64,000 nucleotides of DNA from an uncultured Bdellovibrionales bacterium (GCA_903926205.1 CAIYID010000078.1:1-64000); one strand, 5' to 3'. Positions 8,501 through 16,811 are shown, counted from the stretch's first letter. Notes: generated by a model from the letters alone, not told the origin. Numbers and translations: made by a program.

Positions 8501-8860
8501 CTAAACTGGATAGGAACACTCCGTGGTCGTCGTTTCTGAAATCGAGACGCGACTCACAAGTGGCAGAGCCTTACGAGCATTTTCATAAAGCCAAACACAG
8601 AGGTTTTCTGTCGTGGGATTTTCTAAACCAAGGACCTCGTTAAGCACCTTGTGATCAATCAGTGCTAAAAGCGGTTTTAGCAGGGACTCGATTTCATTGT
8701 AATCAATGAGCCAACCCAAGCGAGGGTCCATTTCGCCCGTCAAAGTAAAGGTGATCTTAAATGAGTGCCCATGCATTTTGTGGCAGGGATGACTGACCGG
8801 CAAAAAAGGTAAAAACCTTGCGCTCTCAATTTGAAATTGCTGTTTTAGCTCAATTTTCAT
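8501..8860 (-). CDS. queD: 6-carboxy-5,6,7,8-tetrahydropterin synthase QueD
   Basis: Converts 7,8-dihydroneopterin triphosphate to 6-carboxytetrahydropterin, the second step of queuosine/7-deazaguanine synthesis. At 119 residues it has family length. The catalytic and zinc-binding residues are in place: HPCHKMHGHSF carries the active-site Cys and the zinc histidines, LIDHKVLNE carries Asp-His, and SETTTTEC carries the glutamate that binds the pterin. It faces a paralogue across only 14 bases between start codons, so the two promoters must overlap the opposing reading frames. Another queuosine gene, queG, lies about 21 kb away in this window. Confidence 0.93.
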   Translation of the reverse strand: MKIELKQQFQIESARFLPFLPVSHPCHKMHGHSFKITFTLTGEMDPRLGWLIDYNEIESLLKPLLALIDHKVLNEVLGLENPTTENLCVWLYENARKALPLVSRVSISETTTTECSYPV

Positions 8861-8874
8861 GATAATGACCTGAT

Positions 8875-9399
8875 ATGACGAATACTACACTTCATCTTTT
8901 TAAGCAAAATTTCAAATTTTCCAGCGCTCATTTTTTGATTTTTGACGAAAAAAGAGCGGAAAAACTTCATGGTCATAATTATCAAGTGGCGGTGGCTCTG
9001 CGAAGCGCTCCTGAAGGTAGCGCGCATCAAGGGGGCGTGCCTGATGCTGAGCTGCCCGAGCGTGGATATTTAGTCGATTTTAATGTTTTAAAAAAGTTCA
9101 TTCGTACCGAGCTTAATCAATGGAATGAGATGGTGCTTTTACCAAAACAACATCAGGACATGAAGATTTCAGAAAAGGGAGCTTCGCTGGAAGTGCATTT
9201 TCGCGAGAGATTTTATGTTTTTCCGAAAAACGAAGTCGTTTTACTTCCCGTCACGAACACGAGCGTGGAACAGCTTTCTCGGATTTTGGCGGAAAGTTTT
9301 TTTAAAGAGTTTAAAAAATACGGTCTGAGTCACGTGCGAGTTCGCGTGGAAGAAACTTCCGGTCAAGGCGCTTCGACCCTCGTTTCTACGGGTGCTTAA
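8875..9399 (+). CDS. PTPS/QueD paralogue lacking the catalytic cysteine (PTPS-III-like?)
   Basis: A 174-residue tunnelling-fold protein with the 6-pyruvoyltetrahydropterin synthase signature: FSSAHFLIFDEKRAEKLHGHNYQVAVAL supplies the zinc histidines, and RVRVEETSGQGAS near the C-terminus the pterin-binding glutamate. The cysteine that normally sits four residues before the first His of HGH is replaced (AEKLHGH), with a glutamate next to it. Replacement of Cys by Glu with an ExLHGHNY-type block is known in PTPS-III enzymes, which make 6-hydroxymethyldihydropterin and substitute for FolB in folate synthesis. That assignment is a hypothesis. It carries an extra loop (residues ~45-62). It is divergent from queD and converges on the next gene with a 4-base gap. 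Confidence 0.8.
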   Translation: MTNTTLHLFKQNFKFSSAHFLIFDEKRAEKLHGHNYQVAVALRSAPEGSAHQGGVPDAELPERGYLVDFNVLKKFIRTELNQWNEMVLLPKQHQDMKISEKGASLEVHFRERFYVFPKNEVVLLPVTNTSVEQLSRILAESFFKEFKKYGLSHVRVRVEETSGQGASTLVSTGA

Positions 9400-9403
9400 A
9401 AAT

Positions 9404-10498
9404 TCAGTTGAGTTTTCCTGATGAGATTTCCGAAGGCGTGAGCTCACGAAGAATTTTATAATTCCAAAAACAAATCACTCCAGGGTGAACCATCCAAGAA
9501 TTGACATTGTCTTCGACAATCGCGGGACTTCCGTCGCAGCTTTGACTGGCAAAGGTACCAAATTCTAAAACCTCAGAAATATGCCAGGACCAAGCGTTGT
9601 GAAGAGGATTTAAAAGATCTCGATTAAACTCTCCGTGACCTTGCTCAATTCTTCCGAAAAGAATTTTTCGCAGCTCGGGATTATTTATTTCTTTTCTGGC
9701 CTCCGCGATGAGTCGCGGGTCATGGGAATGAAAAACATAACTTTGGTCGTTCTCATGATTACTCATTAAAAAATACGTTTCCGCTGGATCAGGATTGAAA
9801 AGCTGTTCCGAAACGCTGGGCTTTAAAAATTGCTTTTGAGAATCATTTTTCCAATAAGCAGATAAAGGATATTGACCCTCTAGAGTGAACTGATCTCCCG
9901 GGTATAAGCGGAAATTAAGAGTGCGCTGCTCAAAACCATCCAGCGTGATTTCTTCGCCAGAGGGTTTTAGCCAAAGGTGCGTCCATTTCAAAATCACTTT
10001 TTGAGTGTTGGGTGAGAGATTAGCTAATTGCAATTGACCATCTTGTTCAGAAAGAACGCGAGGTAATTTCAAGGTTTCAGAACGACCTTCAGGTACCTTC
10101 AAAGTTTTTTCACCCATATTGGCTTTCGCGGTCACGGGTACAGATATATAGGACTTTACTTGAAACCAAGGCAAGGCTTTCACGGCGCTGATATCAATAG
10201 TTTTGCTTTCATGCGGAGCGAGCTCAATGATGGATTCTTCCACGAGGTGAGCAATGTCATCCGGAGAACTCAGCCAAAGACTTTGCGGCTGATCCGAATT
10301 ATTTTGTAAAAAAACGGAGTCCACCCCTTCCGTGGGGAGGAACCATGGCTGGGCCAGGCCTCGACAAACTGGTAGTAACAACATTATGAAGACCAAGACC
10401 TGGTGTAGCAGCCGAGGCTTGGACTTCAGTATGGGAATCGAGCTTATCTTTTGAGGAGGAAAGAGCTTGGCTCTTTCCTTTTGTCGAGTTTTGCTCAT
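9404..10498 (-). CDS. Secreted protein with BP74-like C-terminal domain
   Basis: Protein of 364 residues with a basic N-terminus and one hydrophobic segment near residues 32-50 ending GLAQ, probably a long signal peptide or signal anchor. The middle is beta-rich, with repeated stretches on attaching aliphatic and polar strands, and has no motif I recognise. The last ~110 residues (YVFHSHDPRLIAEARKE..., then HNAWSWHISEVLEFGTFASQSCDGSPAIVEDNV...) resemble the small domain found in secreted bacterial proteins and at the N-terminus of the Dictyostelium calmodulin-binding protein BP74. The start has an excellent ribosome binding site (AAGGAGGGG). Function is unknown; exposure at the cell surface is likely. 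Confidence 0.75.
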   Translation of the reverse strand: MSKTRQKERAKLFPPQKISSIPILKSKPRLLHQVLVFIMLLLPVCRGLAQPWFLPTEGVDSVFLQNNSDQPQSLWLSSPDDIAHLVEESIIELAPHESKTIDISAVKALPWFQVKSYISVPVTAKANMGEKTLKVPEGRSETLKLPRVLSEQDGQLQLANLSPNTQKVILKWTHLWLKPSGEEITLDGFEQRTLNFRLYPGDQFTLEGQYPLSAYWKNDSQKQFLKPSVSEQLFNPDPAETYFLMSNHENDQSYVFHSHDPRLIAEARKEINNPELRKILFGRIEQGHGEFNRDLLNPLHNAWSWHISEVLEFGTFASQSCDGSPAIVEDNVNSWMVHPGVICFWNYKILRELTPSEISSGKLN

Positions 10499-10596
10499 GG
10501 TACCCCTCCTTACGGCTGTCGGAGGAAAGTCCTAAAGGCCCATTCCACACCTTCCCAAGTCGAGGCACAAATCTAGTCCAAAGGACAGCAAGGGTC

Positions 10597-10658
10597 TTTT
10601 CATTCTCAATTGGTTTTCATTCTCAATAAGCTTTCAATCTCAATTCACTATCAATTTC
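10597..10658 (+). promoter_or_regulatory. Fur-like direct repeats upstream of feoAB
   Basis: TTTTCATTCTCAAT occurs at 10597-10610 and again at 10614-10627, then TTTCAATCTCAAT at 10632-10644 and a weaker TATCAATTTCTC after it, a period of 17-18 bases. Reverse-complemented, the unit ATTGAGAATGAAAA resembles overlapping Fur half sites (AATGAGAAT...). It lies 60-120 bases before feoA, where an iron-responsive operator is expected. Confidence 0.5.
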
Positions 10659-10713
10659 TCCACTGGGTGGTTTTTTCTATCCAGATTCTTACTTCATGCT
10701 TTAAATATGATTT

Positions 10714-11013
10714 ATGACAGACGAAAAAAACCCAGGAATAACACTATTTGATTTTTCTAAAAACGGCGACAGTGGCCCTTTATCAGGCCCGCAGGGGAGT
10801 TCAGAGTCTTTACAAAAGTCAGCCTTAATCCTTGGTTTTTCCGGCCCACGATTGGTCACAGATCGACTCCAGGAATTTGGTATGCACAGTGGTTTGATGA
10901 TTCGTTATGTGGGAAGAGCTCCTTTTCAAGGACCTTTATTGTATCGGATGGGTGCCACGGTCGTGGCTTTACGGGAAGAGGAGGCACAATGTATTCTGAT
11001 CAATCCGCTCTAG
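10714..11013 (+). CDS. feoA: FeoA-like SH3-domain protein
   Basis: Small cytoplasmic partner of the ferrous iron transporter FeoB. Of 99 residues, the last ~65 form the FeoA fold: LQKSALILGFSGPRLVTDRLQEFGMHSGLMIRYVGRAPFQGP followed by VVALREEEAQCILI. The first ~30 residues are an unconserved polar leader (Asp/Ser/Gly-rich), so translation might begin later; no strong ribosome binding site precedes the chosen ATG. The gene overlaps feoB by 25 bases, which implies translational coupling. Fur-like repeats upstream suggest induction by iron limitation. Confidence 0.85.
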   Translation: MTDEKNPGITLFDFSKNGDSGPLSGPQGSSESLQKSALILGFSGPRLVTDRLQEFGMHSGLMIRYVGRAPFQGPLLYRMGATVVALREEEAQCILINPL

Positions 11014-12872
11014 ATTTGGTGGCCTTGGTCGGCGCTCCGAATGTGGGTAAAACGACACTTTACAATTGGCTTACTAACTCTAAATTCAAAACAGTGAATT
11101 ATCCTGGGGCGACAGTGGAGTATGCGGTCGGTCGGTCGGCCGAACGTTTGGAGGCCAATTGTTACTTTATGGATACACCAGGAACATACAGCCTTTTTCC
11201 AAAAAGTTCGGATGAAGAAGTCACTTTGCGAGCGCTCTATGATCAGCACGAACAAGGTCAAGTGAAAAAAATTATTTGTGTGGTGGATGGCTCCCAATTG
11301 GATCGTCATCTTCTTCTTGCAGAGCAAATTTATTTATCAGGTTTTCCCATGGTGCTTGTTGTGACCATGGCCGACTTATTAACAAAAAATAATTTGAAAT
11401 TGAATATTGAAGCCCTCGAGCAAAAATTCAATGGACCCGTGGTTTTATTTGACGGTGTTTTGGGTGGTGGCTTGAAAGAGTTGATCCAAAAAATGAAAGA
11501 ATTAGAACTCACGCAACCAACCAAATTACCAGCTTGGAGCCATGACCAAATTCAAGAAAAAATTGAAATGATCAGGGAATTGTCTTCCCGGGTGTACGGA
11601 GATGCGGATTCAAAATCTGTATACAAAAGAACTGAACAAGTGGATCGCTGGCTTCTGCATCAATATTTTGGACTGGCTTTTTTCTTTGTGATCATGTCAC
11701 TTTTGTTTAGTTCCATATTTTGGTTAGCAAAGCCTTTTATGGGGATGATCGATTTCAGCTTCACTTGGCTTGGGAATCAGGCTGTCGCTTTGGCTCCGAA
11801 TTCGCTCCTGACGGACTTCTTAGCTCATGGACTTATTGCTAGCCTTGGAGCGGTTTCAGTTTTTGCACCACAAATTTTCATTTTGTTTTTCGGTATTGGA
11901 ATTTTAGAAAGTACAGGTTATTTAGCCAGAGCGGCAACTTTGATTGATAAACCTTTTTCTAAATTGGGTTTAAGTGGTCGCAGCTTTGTGCCAATCCTGT
12001 CAGGCTTTGCTTGTGCAGTTCCAGCGATGATGGCGACAAGGAATATCTCTTCCAAGCGTGATCGCATGATCACTAATTTTATCATTCCGCTCATGACATG
12101 TTCGGCACGACTTCCGGTTTATGCTTTGCTTTTAAGTTTTGCTTTTAAGGATGCGGCGGCTTGGAAGCAGGGAGTGGCCTTGGCTCTACTTTATTTGGGT
12201 TCTTTATTTTTAGGTTCATTGGTGGCGGGAATCTTGAATAAGATTTTAGCAAAATCAGAGATGAGTCTCTTTATGATGGAACTTCCGATCTATCGAATTC
12301 CTCGTTGGAAAATACTTTTCCATGATAGTCTTTCGCGCACGAAAACTTATCTTTTACGCGCAGGACCAGTGATTTTTGTTTTTGCGGTGATCATTTGGGC
12401 CGGCACAACTTTTCCAAATTACTCAACGGAAAATAAGAGTGAAAAAATGGAATCCAGTTATTTAGGCCAAGTGGGTCGCTCGATTGGACCGGTCTTTGAG
12501 CCCATGGGAATCGATTGGCGAGTGGGCGCAGGGCTTCTCTCCGCCTTTGCCGCGCGTGAAGTTTTTGTTTCTTCGATGGCCATTGTTTTCAATGTCTCTG
12601 GCGAAGATGAAGAATCCCAAGCGCAGGGTTTGTTGAAATCAATGAAAGAAGCAAAGCTGCCGAATGGTCAGTTGCTTTTTACTCTGGCATCGGTGAGCGG
12701 TTTGATTGTTTTTTTTATGATTGCGCTTCAATGCATGTCCACTTTCTCGGTGGCTATCAAGGAAAATGGCTCTTGGAAGTTTGCCCTGATTCAGTTGATC
12801 AGCTTCAATGTGATTGGCTATATTTTGGCGGTGAGCGTGGTGCAAGGGTTTAAAAGTTTGGGTTTAGGCTAA
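10989..12872 (+). CDS. feoB: Ferrous iron transporter FeoB
   Basis: GTP-dependent Fe(II) importer of the inner membrane, 627 residues, shorter than the ~770 of enterobacteria. The N-terminal G domain shows the P-loop GAPNVGKTT at residues 15-23, switch I VNYPGATVEY, and the G3 motif DTPGTYSL. The usual G4 NxxD reads TMAD, a departure worth noting. From residue ~225 there are two GATE-type membrane domains with the conserved blocks GRSFVPILSGFACAVPAMMATR and GIDWRVGAGLLSAFAAREVFVSSMAIVF. It overlaps feoA. Thirty-odd bases behind it begins an SD-masking hairpin before the next gene, so the kinase-like gene may be cotranscribed. Confidence 0.95.
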   Translation: MYSDQSALDLVALVGAPNVGKTTLYNWLTNSKFKTVNYPGATVEYAVGRSAERLEANCYFMDTPGTYSLFPKSSDEEVTLRALYDQHEQGQVKKIICVVDGSQLDRHLLLAEQIYLSGFPMVLVVTMADLLTKNNLKLNIEALEQKFNGPVVLFDGVLGGGLKELIQKMKELELTQPTKLPAWSHDQIQEKIEMIRELSSRVYGDADSKSVYKRTEQVDRWLLHQYFGLAFFFVIMSLLFSSIFWLAKPFMGMIDFSFTWLGNQAVALAPNSLLTDFLAHGLIASLGAVSVFAPQIFILFFGIGILESTGYLARAATLIDKPFSKLGLSGRSFVPILSGFACAVPAMMATRNISSKRDRMITNFIIPLMTCSARLPVYALLLSFAFKDAAAWKQGVALALLYLGSLFLGSLVAGILNKILAKSEMSLFMMELPIYRIPRWKILFHDSLSRTKTYLLRAGPVIFVFAVIIWAGTTFPNYSTENKSEKMESSYLGQVGRSIGPVFEPMGIDWRVGAGLLSAFAAREVFVSSMAIVFNVSGEDEESQAQGLLKSMKEAKLPNGQLLFTLASVSGLIVFFMIALQCMSTFSVAIKENGSWKFALIQLISFNVIGYILAVSVVQGFKSLGLG

Positions 12873-12879
12873 GTTCATA

Positions 12880-12915
12880 GGCCTCCTTCTTGCAATTCTC
12901 CTTTAGCAGGAGGCC
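12880..12915 (+). promoter_or_regulatory. Hairpin sequestering the ribosome binding site of the ABC1-like gene
   Basis: GGCCTCCT (12880-12887) is a perfect complement of AGGAGGCC (12908-12915), which contains the Shine-Dalgarno sequence; the ATG is at 12918. A second, local hairpin competes: CTCCT (12898-12902), loop TTAGC, AGGAG (12908-12912). Either fold would mask the ribosome binding site. No U-tract follows, so it is not an ordinary terminator of feoB. Confidence 0.65.
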
Positions 12916-12917
12916 AA

Positions 12918-15900
12918 ATGTATTGGCTTGTAGTCGGACTGACTATTTTCTATACAGCTGCTCAACCAATAGCGGCCCTTAGACGGTATAAGACTTATTT
13001 TTCAAAATACGTTTTTGCTGCTCTTCTTTTCTTCTCCTCTCATCTCCTCTCCTCAGTGGTATTAGGGGACTCAAATTTCGATTCCAAGAGCTCCTTAGGA
13101 GATTTTTTTAACTCTGTAGTGACTCAAATAAAAAACGCCAATCAAGAGCTGGGTGGCGAGAAATATTTATATTCTCCTGAGGTCGAAATTACCAATGACT
13201 TACAGCCTAATCTTCACTCCACTTTTTCATTTCCAAAAGGCGGGGAAAGAGAACTTGCTCAGAAAATTCAGTTAAGTCGAGGCTTCTTTGACGGGCTCCT
13301 TAGAGAATCAAGTGGTCACGAAAATATTCAACGAGGTCTTCATTTGTCCGTCGGTGCGATTGCGTTGGAAGTGGCCAAAGCCACCTTGGCGATTAAATCG
13401 GGAGCCATTCCACAGGCTTTACCTCAATCATCATCGGCAAAATTGACCGCTGAACAAATAATTAGAGCCGATCTTTTGGCGACCCAGTTTTTGCGTCATT
13501 CAAATCTTCCCATTGATGCTGTTTATGAATATCTTTCCTTTAAAAAGAATAATTCAAAAAATCAAAATCCTAATCCTTCTGCGACAAATTCTTCATCTCA
13601 AACCGATCTGCGATTGACCGCTTTACGTCTGTCAATTGGAACATCTCTTTTTGAATTTGGAGATAATGGAATTAAAAATATAAAAATTAGTACAAACGAA
13701 GAAGGTTTTTTATTACAAGAGCACACGGCTCAAATGCAGCAACTTCAGATGCAGCCCACTCAATTGAACGAAGCTGTGGATAAATTCACAGATACGAATG
13801 ATGCAAAACCACTGATAGATAAATTTCAATTATTAGCCAGACTTCCAGATCTGCTGAAAGCCAAAGTTTTCAACACCTCAATTCGAGACGAACTAATAAG
13901 AAAAATCCCAACAGCAAAATTAAATGTTATAAAACGTATGGTATTATTTAAGATATTTACTATTGTTCCTCCCACGACGAATACAGATTATTTTTTCCAA
14001 ACTCAGATTGAACCTTATTTGGGAGACCCCCGCCTGAACCCAGAGCAGAAAAGAAAGTTACTTGAAGCCATTTTAAAACAGAATAAACTTCTCTCAGATC
14101 GCCTGATTTCGCCTCTAGCAAAGCAGCTGGTCTTTCATAAATATTCGCAGCCAAAAACAGAAGCTGAAATTAAAGAGGCTTTTGCTTATTTGCAAGAATT
14201 GATGCCGACACCGTCTCAGGGAAAAGATAAGATTCTTGAAGCTTTGGGCTGGAAGTTCCAGCTTTCTGGGCAAAACTTAAAAAATTTAGTTGAGGACCAA
14301 AAATCTAAGAATGTCGATCAGGTAAAACTCAATGCTGAAAAATTCTTTTTTTTAAAATCAGAGGTTGTTTCTCACTTCTCCAGTGAATCAAAATTTGAAA
14401 TTTTGCGGTACCTTCAAGATCCCTTGGAAGCAAATTTCCGTCCCAAGCCAATTCGCCAAGAACTTTATCAAAACCTTCTTGCGGATCTGGCAAAAGCAGA
14501 GGGCGGAGGCCGGGTGACGGCGGAGGTTAACTACAAAGCCAAGTTCTTAATCGAGAAGTTACAGCTTTTTGCTTATCAATCAGAGCCAATGCAAAGAATT
14601 CCGGTCATTGATTATCTTCTTACTTCTTCTCAGGCGCCTCTTATTCAAGATTCTGGATTTCGAGATAAAATTTTAAGAGAGCTTTTGAATATCAAGCCTG
14701 GAACGATTGAAGAGGCTTCGCTGGCGGCGTATTTAGATATCTCTCGACCTGCTTATTTGAGCTTGGTTTATAGTTATCTTCTGAGTCAAAAGGCGAGCGG
14801 TTCAGCGGGCATTGCTCAAAGATTTGAAGTTTTTCAAGCTGTTGGAAAAAAATTTGGACAGCTGAGCTCAATCTGGAAAATTTTTGGAGAAGAAGTGGCA
14901 AAGGAGAGTAAGCATTTAAAAAATAATGCCGAAGCCTTGAGCTTGTATGAGATTCAAGAGATCGTAAATAGCACTCTTACGAAAGAGCAGCGAAGCCATA
15001 TTAAAAAATACATTCGGATTTTAGGTGCCGCCAGTATGAAGACCGTCGTACTCGTTGAGCTAACAAATGGCGAATTTGGAGCGCTGATGGTTCAGGGTAA
15101 AAATAATCCAGCCCAAATTGAATCAGGATTGAGGCTTGGTAAACAGTATATAGAAGCTTTTAGTCGCTATAAGTTTTTTGGTACATCGGTTTTATTTTCA
15201 ACCCTTATAGAGGCTCTCGAACAGCAAATGAGAGATGAAGTACGAATGAAACTAGAAGCTGAAAAGCAAAAACAAGCTAAAATACTCATCGAAAAAATAA
15301 ATCAAGAAATGGCTACTGAGCTGCAGGGATGGCAGTTTGAAGCACCAACTATTTACGAGGCCACAGGGATCTATGATAATGTCTACATTTCTAGTGTTGC
15401 CAACGGTCAGTCTTACGATGAACTGAACGAAATGGATAAAATGGTGACGGGTGAGCTCATTGTAAAGATGAAAATGAAAATGTTCTTTCACCATGGTTGG
15501 CTTGAACCTGATCGGCACACAGGGAATTGGATCATTGATGTAAAAAGCAAAAAAATTCGCATGATTGATTTTGGTCAATTGCAAAATTTTAGCGCCGAAG
15601 AAGCCTGGACAAAATGGGATGCGCGTTTGACCTTAGCAGGATTTCTACAAGCCATTAGCGAGAAAAAAGCAGCGGATATTGTTCGTTATGGAAACCAGAT
15701 GAAAAAAGATGAGCGGGTATTTGATAAATTGGCAATGCAGAACAAGATTCAATCAGTGTTAGATAAAAACTTAGAGCTTTCGGATCTTTTAACCGAAATT
15801 GTGCAAAGTTTTTCAGAGCAAGGGGTTTCTTTCGATAAAATATATAGTTTTGGTGCCTTGAAGGGTCTGATGGTTCTTTATGGTGAGCGCTATGTTACGG

Positions 15901-16133
15901 ATGAAAAGTTTCGAGAAATAGTTAAAACGGAATTAGTTTCTCTTTATAAGTCGAAAATTGGAGCAGTGGTTGGAGAAAATATTCAAAAATATTTTGAGAA
16001 AAAAGAAGAAAAGAAGAATAATTCAAAGCCTAAAGAGGCTGTTTCCTTGATACAAGAATCTGCTGCAAAAGAATCAATTACTAAATTTTCGACGACTTCA
16101 ACGGTCCGCTGTGAAAGGGTTCTCAGTCACTGA
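12918..16133 (+). CDS. Very large ABC1/ADCK (UbiB)-like atypical kinase with N-terminal membrane segment
   Basis: 1071 residues. Two hydrophobic stretches at ~1-20 and ~30-50 suggest a signal anchor or hairpin; ~550 residues of mostly helical, unassigned sequence follow. The last third carries UbiB-family landmarks in order: KFGQ near residue 645 (family KxGQ), LGAASMKTVVLVEL near 695 (family Ala-rich AAASIGQV loop), GALMVQGKN (family VAVKVQRPG, with the usual Lys replaced by Met), HHGWLEPDRHTGNW near 857 (family HADPHPGN, with Asp, His and Gly-Asn kept) and MIDFGQL near 882 (DFG). UbiB proteins bind nucleotide and support ubiquinone synthesis; this one is about twice their size. The lysine loss leaves catalysis doubtful. 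Translation may be controlled by the hairpin at its start. Confidence 0.75.
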   Translation: MYWLVVGLTIFYTAAQPIAALRRYKTYFSKYVFAALLFFSSHLLSSVVLGDSNFDSKSSLGDFFNSVVTQIKNANQELGGEKYLYSPEVEITNDLQPNLHSTFSFPKGGERELAQKIQLSRGFFDGLLRESSGHENIQRGLHLSVGAIALEVAKATLAIKSGAIPQALPQSSSAKLTAEQIIRADLLATQFLRHSNLPIDAVYEYLSFKKNNSKNQNPNPSATNSSSQTDLRLTALRLSIGTSLFEFGDNGIKNIKISTNEEGFLLQEHTAQMQQLQMQPTQLNEAVDKFTDTNDAKPLIDKFQLLARLPDLLKAKVFNTSIRDELIRKIPTAKLNVIKRMVLFKIFTIVPPTTNTDYFFQTQIEPYLGDPRLNPEQKRKLLEAILKQNKLLSDRLISPLAKQLVFHKYSQPKTEAEIKEAFAYLQELMPTPSQGKDKILEALGWKFQLSGQNLKNLVEDQKSKNVDQVKLNAEKFFFLKSEVVSHFSSESKFEILRYLQDPLEANFRPKPIRQELYQNLLADLAKAEGGGRVTAEVNYKAKFLIEKLQLFAYQSEPMQRIPVIDYLLTSSQAPLIQDSGFRDKILRELLNIKPGTIEEASLAAYLDISRPAYLSLVYSYLLSQKASGSAGIAQRFEVFQAVGKKFGQLSSIWKIFGEEVAKESKHLKNNAEALSLYEIQEIVNSTLTKEQRSHIKKYIRILGAASMKTVVLVELTNGEFGALMVQGKNNPAQIESGLRLGKQYIEAFSRYKFFGTSVLFSTLIEALEQQMRDEVRMKLEAEKQKQAKILIEKINQEMATELQGWQFEAPTIYEATGIYDNVYISSVANGQSYDELNEMDKMVTGELIVKMKMKMFFHHGWLEPDRHTGNWIIDVKSKKIRMIDFGQLQNFSAEEAWTKWDARLTLAGFLQAISEKKAADIVRYGNQMKKDERVFDKLAMQNKIQSVLDKNLELSDLLTEIVQSFSEQGVSFDKIYSFGALKGLMVLYGERYVTDEKFREIVKTELVSLYKSKIGAVVGENIQKYFEKKEEKKNNSKPKEAVSLIQESAAKESITKFSTTSTVRCERVLSH

Positions 16134-16175
16134 TGATCAAGGATTGTTTTAGCAAAAAATTTATTAACAAAAGCT

Positions 16176-16203
16176 ATAAACGATCTCTGATCGTTATTTT
16201 TTA
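16176..16203 (+). terminator. Intrinsic terminator after the ABC1-like gene
   Basis: AACGATC (16179-16185), loop TCT, GATCGTT (16189-16195), then ATTTTTTAAA. A perfect seven-pair stem with a T-rich tail, 45 bases beyond the stop codon. Confidence 0.75.
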
Positions 16204-16295
16204 AAGCTAACTGAAATCTAACATAAAAATTCTACTTGTTGTGGTAAAAGAGCTTTAAATTTATACCCTTATAATTTTAACAATGGAGTAAGTTT

Positions 16296-16754
16296 ATGAA
16301 ATCCGCTTTCCTTATCATTTCCCTTTCTTTTTTACCTAGTTTTTTTGTTTTTGCTTCTGAAAATAATTCAAATCAAAGCTGTTACACAGCAACAACTCAA
16401 ACTTGGGGATCTGTTCCAGCAAATTTTTGTCTCGACTCTGTTCATTTGGAAAAAAACAATGAACTGCTAATGATATCAGGAAAAGATTCAATGATGCCCG
16501 CTAGTTTAAAAATCAAATCAATTAGCCACATCTCAGACAAAAAAAATCAATTTGTTGCGGAATCAGTTATTTCAAATGAATGGAATTCATGGTGCGGACA
16601 CGGCGAACGTGTCACTTTAACAATTAGAGGAATTGCTGAAAATGAAATCATTAATTCAGATAAATTGGGAATTACTGTCGATTATTTTTCAACGTTTGAC
16701 ACCTGCCATGTACAAGCAGAATCAGAACTTATCGTTTATACTCTTCGCAAATAA
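16296..16754 (+). CDS. Small secreted protein, unknown function
   Basis: 152 residues. A Sec signal peptide of about 20 residues (hydrophobic core LIISLSFLPSFFVF, cleavage after FA-S) precedes a beta-rich mature chain with cysteines at SCYTAT, NFCLDS, SWCGHGE and DTCHVQ, suited to two disulphides. A ribosome binding site GGAG lies eight bases before the ATG. I do not recognise a family. It stands alone between the terminator at 16176-16203 and a weak hairpin at 16778-16811, so it is probably a single-gene unit. A periplasmic or exported location is inferred from the signal peptide. Confidence 0.8.
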   Translation: MKSAFLIISLSFLPSFFVFASENNSNQSCYTATTQTWGSVPANFCLDSVHLEKNNELLMISGKDSMMPASLKIKSISHISDKKNQFVAESVISNEWNSWCGHGERVTLTIRGIAENEIINSDKLGITVDYFSTFDTCHVQAESELIVYTLRK

Positions 16755-16777
16755 TTCGTGGATAGCAGAGTCTAGTC

Positions 16778-16811
16778 AATGCAGATGGCCCTAAACAGGG
16801 CTGTCATTGTT
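16778..16811 (+). terminator. Possible terminator hairpin
   Basis: GCCCT at about 16788-16792, loop AAAC, AGGGC at 16797-16801, extended outside an internal loop by AATG/CATT, then GTTTG. It has only a short T stretch, so efficiency is doubtful. Confidence 0.4.
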
